Shown here in pieces: positions 1 through 5,880 of a stretch of 6,373 bases of DNA (its first letter is position 1; each line of letters begins with the position of its first letter). The translations under genes were made by a program, and so were the position numbers. The notes under the pieces are model-generated. The model was not told where the DNA came from, ran no database searches, and saw only the letters and a program-made list of their open reading frames with translations. The DNA is from Candidatus Woesearchaeota archaeon CG10_big_fil_rev_8_21_14_0_10_36_11 (GTDB lineage: Archaea > Nanobdellota > Nanobdellia > Woesearchaeales > GW2011-AR9). The DNA is taken from the NCBI GenBank assembly GCA_002762845.1, contig PCYB01000054.1, positions 1-6,373 of the forward strand, written 5' to 3'.

Positions 1-66
1 GCTTTGGAGGGATTTTGGAAAGAACATATTTTTATGCAAAATTTTATAGGATATTTATGTCGTTGA
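1..66 (+). CDS. possible 3' end of an upstream gene, cut by window edge
   Basis: Frame 1 is open from the first base to a TGA at 64-66 and would encode 21 residues beginning Ala-Leu-Glu-Gly-Phe-Trp. The tail ends just before TATA-like sequence (69-75 and 88-95) and the ATG at 120, which would give a sensible gene-promoter-gene layout. No family can be recognised from so few residues. The frame of the DUF192 gene is also open to the left edge, so this stretch could instead be non-coding or belong to a longer form of that gene. Low confidence. Confidence 0.25.
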   Translation, partial: ALEGFWKEHIFMQNFIGYLCR

Positions 67-87
67 CTAATATATGGAAAAAGAAAC

Positions 88-95
88 ATTTATTA
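88..95 (+). promoter_or_regulatory. candidate TATA element for the DUF192 gene
   Basis: ATTTATTA, preceded by a purine-rich GAAAC that could act as a BRE, is centred about 29 bases before the ATG at 120. In archaea transcription starts roughly 25 bases after the TATA box, so the mRNA would be leaderless or nearly so. No Shine-Dalgarno is visible before 120, which agrees. A second TATA-like string, AATATAT, lies at 69-75. This is inference from spacing only. Confidence 0.35.
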
Positions 96-119
96 GGCAA
101 TATTCTGGTTCTTTACACA

Positions 120-458
120 ATGATACGGAATGTCACAACCAATACAATTATTTCTTCAAAGGAAACCGTGTGTCGAAACGTTTTTTCTCAGGCACGTGGT
201 TTAATGTTTAGAAAAAAACAAAATTTGATAATGAGATTTAATACAGAAAGAATCATTTCTTTACACAATTTCTTTGTCTTTTATCCAATTGATGTTCTTG
301 TAGTTGATAAGAATATGGTTGTTGTTGAAATTAAAACAAATTTCATGCCATTTACGTTCTGGAAGTCTTCTACTAAAGGGAAATATGTAATTGAATTGGG
401 AAAAGATGAGTCGAAATGTAATGTTGGAGATTTGATAAAGACAAGTATTATTCAATAA
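120..458 (+). CDS. DUF192 family protein
   Basis: A 112-residue protein that matches the small DUF192 family: R27-G-L-M-F30 after an N-terminal strand, then a His-Asn-Phe-Phe-Val-Phe segment leading into P56-I-D58-V-L, then Y89-V-I-E-L93 and the closing G103-D104. The family is widespread in bacteria and archaea and its biochemical role is unknown. I chose ATG 120 because everything before it lacks family resemblance, 112 residues is a usual length, and a TATA-like element sits about 29 bases upstream. Alternatives are ATG 57 (133 residues, weak AGGA at 48-51) and TTG 15 (147 residues, GGAGG at 6-10 but only 4 bases away). The extra N-terminus is not hydrophobic enough for a clear signal peptide. 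The gene is AT-rich, and its 3' end overlaps the convergent minus-strand gene by 11 bases. Family call fairly sure; start less so. Confidence 0.82.
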   Translation: MIRNVTTNTIISSKETVCRNVFSQARGLMFRKKQNLIMRFNTERIISLHNFFVFYPIDVLVVDKNMVVVEIKTNFMPFTFWKSSTKGKYVIELGKDESKCNVGDLIKTSIIQ

Positions 459-1803
459 CTCTTATAACGCCATTTGTAGCATCAACTTCAACCTTTGAAC
501 CATGTCGTAGTATTTTTGTTGCATTTGTTGTTCCAACGACACAGGGAATCCCTAATTCTCTGCTAACTATTGCGGCATGTGATAACATCCCACCTTCATC
601 CGTTACTATCGCCGCTGATTTTTGCATTGCAGGCACATAATCTGGATGTGTTGTAACTGCAACAAGAATGTCTCCTTTTTTAATTTTTAAGATATCGTGA
701 ACAGTTCTTACTATTTTTACTGTTCCTATAGCTTTTCCTCGACATGCGACCGTTCCTTTGATTTCACTTACTTTGATTTCTTCCTCAGAAAAACCAATTT
801 TTACAAGTTCTTCGTTGATTGCATGATCAATACATATATATTTACCATCTTTCATATACATCAAAAACCCTTCTTGTCTTTTTTTTCCTTTATGTAAATT
901 AACTTGTTTTCCATTCAAGAAATTGATGATTTCTGATTCGGTTAGATAAGCAACATTTTTTAGAGAAACTCCCATTCTTTTTCCTATCTCGGCGAATAGA
1001 TTTTGAATATAAAAAATGCCTTTTCTTCTATAATCATCACGTGCGTCCTTAATGTATCCAAGTTCTTTAATCATCTGAAATTTTACTTTTTGGTCATTGT
1101 TCAGATTTACTTTCTGTGTTGCTTCATTAAAGCTCATCTTTTCATATGGACTACCAAGTTTTAAATTTTTTACATAATCTTCGACATCTTTAAGTGACCA
1201 AGGGTCATTTTGTAAATCTAAACAAGATATCCATCGATATTTCGTCCAGAATTTTTTGATTTCTACGGAATTATTTTTTATTATAGATGCTTCTTCTTGC
1301 ATTATCAAAACAGTACTTCTTTTAGCAGGCCTAAATAATGCTTCTTTTATTTTATCATCATAACTACTGACAAGCACGTGACCTTTCTCACTCCAATATT
1401 CGTTTAATAAGAAAGTAATCCAGATAATGCATGTGTAATCGCGAGCAATCTTTTGATATTCTAAAAACAATTCTTTTAGTTTAATATTATCAAAACCATT
1501 CAGGGGGAATTCACTAATCTTCTGGCTTATATCAACATAATTCTTTCCTAATTTATTAAATAAATTTTTAAAATGATTAAATCTATTTTTATTACTAGTA
1601 AACTCTTCAACAATGAATCTAATGAACTTCTTTTCTTCCTCTTCCTCAAAATAGAAACATTGATTTTTATGTTGCGGAAGGATTATCAAATTTTTCATAT
1701 AAGAATCTCTAATTAAATGTTTAACTCTTTCACTAATGGAATCTAACGCAACCCCACAATATTGAACTGAATATTCTCTACTAAATATTTTCTTCCATCT
1801 CAT
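448..1803 (-). CDS. PEP-utilising enzyme swivel (phosphohistidine) domain protein
   Basis: A 451-residue protein. The last 100 residues (about 350-451) are the mobile phosphohistidine domain of PEP synthase/pyruvate phosphate dikinase: D402-E-G-G-M-L-S-H409 followed by the A-A-I-V-S-R-E-L-G-I-P run and V-V-G-T. H409 is the expected phosphate-carrying residue. Residues 1-350 contain neither an ATP-grasp nucleotide-binding domain nor a PEP/pyruvate TIM barrel, and nothing follows the swivel domain, so it cannot be a complete PEP synthase. The N-terminal part is charged and probably helical, with an acidic run at 53-57, a K188-Y-R-W191 motif and a basic linker at 305-309. Its function is unknown to me: it may relay phosphate to a partner encoded elsewhere, or be a diverged phosphotransferase. 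ATG 1803 is the start; a TATA box 28 bases upstream and no Shine-Dalgarno suggest a leaderless mRNA. It follows EF-2 after 70 bases but probably has its own transcript. Domain call firm, function open. Confidence 0.85.
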   Translation of the reverse strand: MRWKKIFSREYSVQYCGVALDSISERVKHLIRDSYMKNLIILPQHKNQCFYFEEEEEKKFIRFIVEEFTSNKNRFNHFKNLFNKLGKNYVDISQKISEFPLNGFDNIKLKELFLEYQKIARDYTCIIWITFLLNEYWSEKGHVLVSSYDDKIKEALFRPAKRSTVLIMQEEASIIKNNSVEIKKFWTKYRWISCLDLQNDPWSLKDVEDYVKNLKLGSPYEKMSFNEATQKVNLNNDQKVKFQMIKELGYIKDARDDYRRKGIFYIQNLFAEIGKRMGVSLKNVAYLTESEIINFLNGKQVNLHKGKKRQEGFLMYMKDGKYICIDHAINEELVKIGFSEEEIKVSEIKGTVACRGKAIGTVKIVRTVHDILKIKKGDILVAVTTHPDYVPAMQKSAAIVTDEGGMLSHAAIVSRELGIPCVVGTTNATKILRHGSKVEVDATNGVIRVIE

Positions 1804-1826
1804 TTGTAAATGACAATTGTTCTTTT

Positions 1827-1838
1827 CTTATATAATTT
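1827..1838 (-). promoter_or_regulatory. TATA box for the swivel-domain gene
   Basis: On the minus strand this reads AAATTATATAAG, a near-consensus archaeal TATA element with A-rich BRE-like sequence before it. Its centre is 28 bases upstream of the ATG at 1803, which predicts a start at or within a few bases of the start codon. The bases between contain no GGAGG-like site. A perfect 8-bp palindrome, ACAATTGT (1813-1820), lies between TATA and ATG and could be an operator, although so short a palindrome may be chance. Confidence 0.6.
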
Positions 1839-1841
1839 ACT

Positions 1842-1865
1842 AAAAAATAAAAACAAAACAAAAAA
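1842..1865 (-). terminator. oligo-T terminator after EF-2
   Basis: On the minus strand, starting 8 bases after the EF-2 stop, runs of T are nearly continuous: T6, G, T4, G, T5, A, T6. Archaeal RNA polymerase can terminate on U-rich stretches without a hairpin, so this is the likely end of the ribosomal/EF-2 transcript. It ends four bases before the TATA region of the next gene, which separates the two transcription units. Confidence 0.6.
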
Positions 1866-1873
1866 TTAAGAAT

Positions 1874-4069
1874 CTAAGCTCCTAAAGATCCGGCACTTAA
1901 CCCTTTCCTTTGCACAATCTGATTCTTGATCTTTTCTTGCAGTTCTCCAGGTAAACGTTCAAACGTCTGATCAATTAAAGATGAATTACCGCGACCACCA
2001 GTAGCAGACCGTAAATCATTCGACCAACCAAATAATTCACCAACAGGCATCTTTGCTGTTACAACTGTAATGTCTCCTTCCTGTTGCATGTCAAGAAGCT
2101 GACCACGTTTTGAAGATACAATCTTTGAAATCTCACCAACGTAGTCATTTGGTGCTTCAATCCTCATAACTTGTAATGGTTCATAAAGTACGGGACCTGC
2201 TTGCATCATTGCACCACGAATACCTTCTCTCACAGCAGGATACATCTGTGCTGGACCACGATGAATTGCATCTTCGTGTAACGTACAGTCCATAAGACTC
2301 ACTTTGATGTTTAAACAAGGTTCTTTTGCAAGAGGACCAGAGCTGATAACATCTTCAAACATATCAAGTACCATTTCCATAATTTCGTTAATGTACACGA
2401 TTCCTCGAGTTTGGTCCACAAAGATATTTCCGTTCTTTTCAGCACGAACGTTCTGTGCCATTTTTGAATCCCAGCCAATTTCCCGTAAAGGACCGATAAC
2501 ATTTTCATCTTTCTTCTTGTACCTGCCCGTTGGAAGTTTTCCCTCTTTAATCAATGTAGCTACTTCTGGTTCAAGAGGTTCAACTTTAAAGTACAATTTG
2601 TTATGTTTGTTAGGAGATTTTCCTTCAACTTCAGGACTTTCTTTTGTTACAGTTTCACGATACACAACAATGGGAGGTGATGTCTTCACTTCAACACCTT
2701 TCTCTTTAATGATACGATGTTCAATGACTTCTAAATGAAGTTCGCCCATACCATGCATTAAATGCTCACCTGTTTCTTCATTAATTTCAATTGTGATTGT
2801 TGGATCCTCTTTCTGAACCTGGCGAAGAACATCAATAAGTTTAGGTAAATCTGACGGTCTTTTTGCTTCAATAGCTTTTGTTACAACAGGATCAAAAATG
2901 TGTGTAATCTTTTCAAACGGTTCTGCTTTTCCTTCCGTCGTAACGGTTTCACCAGGCATGCCTGCCTTTAAACCACCAACACCAATAATGTTACCTGCAG
3001 GAACGTTATCAACAATTTCTTTCTTTGCGCCGTTGTATACATACACTTGCTGAACTCTTCCCGGAGAATTTGCTAGATTAAGGAACACTTCGTCACCTTT
3101 TCTCATAGTCCCTGAAAATAATCGGCCCGCAGCAATCTCACCTGCTTGCGGATCAACGACAACTTTTGTTATGATAAAGAACAATCTTCCATTAGGATTA
3201 CATGTCATTAAACTTTTACCATCAGTACTTTCAAGATCACCGTGCCATAATTTTGGTATTCTATACTTCTGAGCTTGAACGGGGTCAGGATGATGTTCCG
3301 TAACTATATCCAAAACAACTTCGTGAATAGGAGCTTTTTTAGCTAACACTTTCACTTTACTTTTAATTTCTTCATCTGTTCCAGTATATGCATCAATTAT
3401 TTCTTTAAAACTGACACTCTTCTTTTTCATGTACTGAAGACTAATACCCCAATTGTGAAATGCAGAACCAAAAGCAACAGTTCCTTTTTCAATACTTACT
3501 TGCCATAAATCTTTATATTCATCTGGTGCAATACCACGAATAATTTTGTTAACATCAGAAATTTGTTTTACAAACCGTTGTTGCATCTCTTCTGGTGTTA
3601 ATTGTAATTCTTTGATTAGTCGATCAACTTTGTTAATAAAAAGGATAGGTTTTACACGTTCTCGAAGGGCTTGACGTAAAACAGTTTCTGTTTGTGGCAT
3701 CGCTCCTTCACTAGCACAGATTAGAACGATTGCACCGTCAACTGCCCTCATTGCACGTGTAACGTCACCGCCAAAATCTACGTGACCTGGCGTATCGATA
3801 AGATTGATTAAAAATTCTTTTCCATCAACAACGTGAACCATAGATACTGCAGCAGAATCAATTGTTATTCCTCGTTCTTGTTCGTCTTCATGAAAGTCTA
3901 ACTTACATGCTTTTCCAGCATCTTCCTCAGACATCATTCCTGCACCTGCTAAAAGGTTATCCGAAAATGTTGTTTTTCCATGATCAATATGTGCACAGAT
4001 TGCAATATTCCTTATTTGAGTAGGTTGTTTCATCAACCGCGTTACTTTTTCAACCATCTTCTCTGCCAT
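1874..4069 (-). CDS. fusA: translation elongation factor EF-2
   Basis: A 731-residue archaeal EF-2, the GTPase that moves tRNA and mRNA through the ribosome after each peptide bond. GTPase motifs are complete: G1 A26-H-I-D-H-G-K-T-T34, G2 R66-G-I-T69, G3 D92-T-P-G-H96, G4 N146-K-V-D149, G5 S202-A203. Domain II begins near 290, domain III covers about 385-460 (G-M-G-E-L-H-L-E-V at 440-448), domain IV about 465-610 and domain V about 620-710. H603, in the A-I-H-R-G-P-A-Q motif at the tip of domain IV, is the residue that diphthamide synthesis modifies. ATG 4069 is preceded by TGAGGT (4084-4079) with a 9-base spacer. The gap from adk is 41 bases and holds TATA-like sequence, so it may have both read-through and its own promoter. 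Length is normal and no key residue is missing. Confidence 0.98.
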   Translation of the reverse strand: MAEKMVEKVTRLMKQPTQIRNIAICAHIDHGKTTFSDNLLAGAGMMSEEDAGKACKLDFHEDEQERGITIDSAAVSMVHVVDGKEFLINLIDTPGHVDFGGDVTRAMRAVDGAIVLICASEGAMPQTETVLRQALRERVKPILFINKVDRLIKELQLTPEEMQQRFVKQISDVNKIIRGIAPDEYKDLWQVSIEKGTVAFGSAFHNWGISLQYMKKKSVSFKEIIDAYTGTDEEIKSKVKVLAKKAPIHEVVLDIVTEHHPDPVQAQKYRIPKLWHGDLESTDGKSLMTCNPNGRLFFIITKVVVDPQAGEIAAGRLFSGTMRKGDEVFLNLANSPGRVQQVYVYNGAKKEIVDNVPAGNIIGVGGLKAGMPGETVTTEGKAEPFEKITHIFDPVVTKAIEAKRPSDLPKLIDVLRQVQKEDPTITIEINEETGEHLMHGMGELHLEVIEHRIIKEKGVEVKTSPPIVVYRETVTKESPEVEGKSPNKHNKLYFKVEPLEPEVATLIKEGKLPTGRYKKKDENVIGPLREIGWDSKMAQNVRAEKNGNIFVDQTRGIVYINEIMEMVLDMFEDVISSGPLAKEPCLNIKVSLMDCTLHEDAIHRGPAQMYPAVREGIRGAMMQAGPVLYEPLQVMRIEAPNDYVGEISKIVSSKRGQLLDMQQEGDITVVTAKMPVGELFGWSNDLRSATGGRGNSSLIDQTFERLPGELQEKIKNQIVQRKGLSAGSLGA

Positions 4070-4078
4070 TGTTAATAT

Positions 4079-4084
4079 ACCTCA
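4079..4084 (-). promoter_or_regulatory. Shine-Dalgarno of EF-2
   Basis: Minus-strand TGAGGT lies 9 bases before the ATG at 4069 and pairs with the CCUCC-containing end of archaeal 16S rRNA. It supports this ATG, giving 25 residues before G1, normal for EF-2. Confidence 0.65.
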
Positions 4085-4085
4085 C

Positions 4086-4106
4086 TAAATATAATGTTTT
4101 TATAAT
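4086..4106 (-). promoter_or_regulatory. TATA-like region between adk and EF-2
   Basis: On the minus strand the adk-EF-2 gap contains two AT-rich elements, ATTATAAAAA (about 4106-4097) and ATTATATTTA (about 4095-4086). The first would place a start near 4076, after the Shine-Dalgarno; the second would place it inside the gene. The spacing is therefore awkward, and the elements may be only AT-rich gap sequence. An extra internal promoter for highly expressed EF-2 is possible but unproven. Confidence 0.25.
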
Positions 4107-4110
4107 CTAT

Positions 4111-4755
4111 TTATTTTCCTTCAATCACTTTATATATTCTGTTCATGATTTCCTCTTTGTGTGTGCCAAAATCTTCATTAACAGTTATCTCACGTAAAAT
4201 CCCTTTTTCTTTGTAAAAATCGATTAATGGTGATGTTTGTTCTTCATACACAACTAATCTTTTTTCGATTGCTTCTGGTTTATCATCGTCTCGTTGGTAC
4301 AGTTCACTTCCATCAATGTCACATATCCCTTCTCGTTGTGGCTTAATATTTTTCAGGTGATAAATGTGGCCAGACTTTCGACAGATTATCCTTCCGCTTA
4401 AACGACCAATGATAACCTCTCTGTCAGCTTTAAAATTAATAACCAAATCAAGGGGAGTTACGATACCAAGGGCTTCTGCTTGAACAATTGTTCGCGGAAA
4501 ACCGTCAAGGATAAAATTGTCATTTGCGTCATCTCGTGATAATCGTTCTTTGACCATTCCTATAGTAACTTCATCAGGAACAAGTTGGCCAGCGTCCATA
4601 AACGATTTTGCTCGTATTCCAAGTTCAGTTTCATTTTTAAGATTCTCTCGAAACAAATCGCCGGATGATATGTGAAGAAGACCATACTTTTGTACTAATT
4701 CCTGTGTGTACGTTCCTTTTCCAACACCGGGCGATCCTAATACGACAAGTTTCAT
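4111..4755 (-). CDS. adk: adenylate kinase, bacterial-type with long LID
   Basis: A 214-residue adenylate kinase (AMP + ATP = 2 ADP), cytoplasmic. Visible motifs are the P-loop G7-S-P-G-V-G-K-G-T15, the AMP-binding S30-S-G-D-L-F-R36, the F81-I-L-D-G-F-P-R-T89 signature, G117-R-L-S-G-R122 and Q154-R-D-D-D158. The long LID domain (about 122-158) marks the bacterial/mitochondrial-type family, not the trimeric archaeal AdkA type. LID metal positions read C125-x2-S128-x16-C145-x2-D148: Gram-positive enzymes have Cys-Cys-Cys-Asp/Cys and E. coli has His-Ser-Asp-Thr, so this is a hybrid with one metal ligand replaced by serine. ATG 4755 leaves six residues before the P-loop, as expected. Only a weak GGAT (4766-4763) precedes it; it starts 25 bases after ndk ends, so translation may depend on the upstream gene. 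It sits beside ndk, another nucleotide-balancing enzyme. Confidence 0.96.
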   Translation of the reverse strand: MKLVVLGSPGVGKGTYTQELVQKYGLLHISSGDLFRENLKNETELGIRAKSFMDAGQLVPDEVTIGMVKERLSRDDANDNFILDGFPRTIVQAEALGIVTPLDLVINFKADREVIIGRLSGRIICRKSGHIYHLKNIKPQREGICDIDGSELYQRDDDKPEAIEKRLVVYEEQTSPLIDFYKEKGILREITVNEDFGTHKEEIMNRIYKVIEGK

Positions 4756-4780
4756 TGTTATTATCCATTATCCCATTTTC

Positions 4781-5356
4781 TTATTCAAACGAATGGAACA
4801 TTTTAAAGTCTTTTTTTGTATACTCAAACAACTCTTCTTTTTTAAACCACACATCAATTTCTCGTGCTGCTTCATGTGGTCTTCCTGCAGCATGGACCAA
4901 ATTGATTAATGGCCGTTTATAATAATCAGCAAGATCGTACGATTCAACAGACAAATCTCCACGGATTGTTCCTGGAAGTGCTTGACGTGGTTCTGTATGA
5001 CCAACAATTTTTCTGCCAACTTCTATTGCATGATACCCTTCAAAACACATTGCAATAACGGGATGACCAGTAAGAGATTTTATGTTCCACTCACGAATCC
5101 GTTTTCCAACTTGAAGTGGCGTTTCATCAGTTTCACGACCTTTTTCTTTCCATGTTTCAATGGTTCTTTCACCAGTTACTGCCCACATAGCATCGTCGTC
5201 AGGATAATGTTTTCCAACCATTTCCTTTGTTGGAACGATCAATTTCATGCCAACAATTTTCATACCTTTCTGTTCAAATCGACGGACAATCTCTCCAACA
5301 AGTCCACGATGGATTGCATCTTGCTTCGCAAGGATAAGTGTTCGTTCTGCTTTCAT
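4781..5356 (-). CDS. ndk: nucleoside diphosphate kinase with internal insertion
   Basis: A 191-residue nucleoside diphosphate kinase that moves phosphate from ATP to other NDPs through a phosphohistidine. Active-site residues are recognisable: K11, Y51, R115, T121, R132 in P-G-T-I-R-G-D, N152 and the catalytic H155. The usual length is about 150; the extra comes mainly from a segment between H50-Y51 and the G97-H-P-V-I-A-M strand, roughly 28 residues longer than canonical and rich in charged residues. I recall similar long forms in DPANN archaea and candidate-phyla bacteria. The loop after the catalytic His reads His-Ala-Ala-Gly instead of the usual His-Gly/Ala-Ser-Asp. ATG 5356 has a strong GGTGAT five bases upstream. 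It lies 20 bases after L24e in the classic archaeal L7Ae-S28e-L24e-ndk order, where it would help supply GTP for translation. Confidence 0.95.
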   Translation of the reverse strand: MKAERTLILAKQDAIHRGLVGEIVRRFEQKGMKIVGMKLIVPTKEMVGKHYPDDDAMWAVTGERTIETWKEKGRETDETPLQVGKRIREWNIKSLTGHPVIAMCFEGYHAIEVGRKIVGHTEPRQALPGTIRGDLSVESYDLADYYKRPLINLVHAAGRPHEAAREIDVWFKKEELFEYTKKDFKMFHSFE

Positions 5357-5361
5357 GTAAT

Positions 5362-5367
5362 ATCACC
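5362..5367 (-). promoter_or_regulatory. Shine-Dalgarno of ndk
   Basis: Minus-strand GGTGAT, five bases before the ATG at 5356, is an exact complement of the AUCACC stretch near the 3' end of archaeal 16S rRNA. It fixes the start of ndk and implies independent ribosome loading within the operon. Confidence 0.7.
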
Positions 5368-5376
5368 AATACTAAT

Positions 5377-5571
5377 TTATGCTTTCGTATCTTTCTTATG
5401 TTCCTTTCTAAAATGTTCTGTCCAGCGAACGGTAAGAGGTTTACGTTTAAGTTTTAACAAGTTCTTTTCACATCTGTTAGAACAGAAGTATGCAACTTTT
5501 CCGTTTGCGTATGCAAACAGTTTTCCTGTTCCTTTCATGATGGAATTTCCGCAAAATGTACATTTAGGCAT
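5377..5571 (-). CDS. rpl24e: large-subunit ribosomal protein eL24 (L24e)
   Basis: A 64-residue zinc-ribbon ribosomal protein of the archaeal/eukaryotic large subunit. The zinc ligands are C4-x2-C7 and C30-x3-C34; the motif F29-C-S-N-R-C34 and the basic tail from K40 are typical, including the R-K-P-L-T-V-R-W stretch at 43-50. The length is normal for the short archaeal form, which lacks the eukaryotic C-terminal extension. ATG 5571 is preceded by a perfect GGAGGT seven bases away, and the first G of that site is the last base of the S28e TAG stop. This join suggests translational coupling to S28e. The next gene, ndk, begins 20 bases after the TAA stop. Confidence 0.96.
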   Translation of the reverse strand: MPKCTFCGNSIMKGTGKLFAYANGKVAYFCSNRCEKNLLKLKRKPLTVRWTEHFRKEHKKDTKA

Positions 5572-5578
5572 TGTGTAT

Positions 5579-5584
5579 ACCTCC
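5579..5584 (-). promoter_or_regulatory. Shine-Dalgarno of L24e, overlapping the S28e stop
   Basis: Minus-strand GGAGGT lies seven bases before the L24e ATG. Its first G (base 5584) is the final base of the S28e stop TAG, so the ribosome that terminates on S28e sits over the site that starts L24e. Confidence 0.75.
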
Positions 5585-5868
5585 TATTTTCTGCCGCGTT
5601 TTCCGCCGCCAAGACGTTGTGCTTCAATCTCTGTTTCAAGTAACATAAGGATATCTCCTACCTGGACGGGACCTTTGACATTCCGTCTGATAGCTTTACT
5701 CTTATCACGACCATCCAAGATTAGACACATAACTTGTGTTAATTCTCCACGGCTCCCTGCTCGTGCAACAATTTCTTTCACTTCAGCAGGAATACCTGGT
5801 GAAAATCGAATTTCTCCTTCCGCTCGAGACTCGTCCGCCACATCTTTCTTGAATGTTTTTTTTATCAT
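5584..5868 (-). CDS. rps28e: small-subunit ribosomal protein eS28 (S28e)
   Basis: A 94-residue OB-fold protein of the small subunit, located near the mRNA exit/E-site region. Core motifs are P27-A-E-V30, G38-S-R-G-E-L-T-Q-V46, R62-N-V-K-G-P-V68 and G71-D-I-L74, followed by the E-T-E-I-E-A-Q-R-L stretch. Typical members are about 65-75 residues and begin close to the P-A-E-V element. Here about 23 extra residues, charged and basic at the start (M-I-K-K-T-F-K-K), come first, and the tail adds G-G-G-K-R-G-R-K. The extension appears real: AGGTGA stands six bases before ATG 5868, and there is no Met between residue 1 and the core. Its SD overlaps the L7Ae stop, and its own TAG stop overlaps the L24e SD. 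Confidence 0.96.
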   Translation of the reverse strand: MIKKTFKKDVADESRAEGEIRFSPGIPAEVKEIVARAGSRGELTQVMCLILDGRDKSKAIRRNVKGPVQVGDILMLLETEIEAQRLGGGKRGRK

Positions 5869-5874
5869 TTGTAT

Positions 5875-5880
5875 TCACCT
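5875..5880 (-). promoter_or_regulatory. Shine-Dalgarno of S28e, overlapping the L7Ae stop
   Basis: Minus-strand AGGTGA, six bases before the S28e ATG. Its first two bases are the last two bases of the L7Ae stop TAG (5881-5879). This confirms the long N-terminus of S28e and suggests coupling to L7Ae translation. Confidence 0.7.

Noticed and set aside
1..119. DUF192 protein starting at TTG 15 or ATG 57
   Set aside because: GGAGG at 6-10 is only four bases from TTG 15, and the added residues show no family similarity or convincing signal peptide; the shorter ATG 120 form fits the family length. Not fully excluded.
2304..2738. Plus-strand open frame of 144 codons inside EF-2
   Set aside because: It is the complement of conserved EF-2 domain IV coding sequence; the protein shows no domain of its own.
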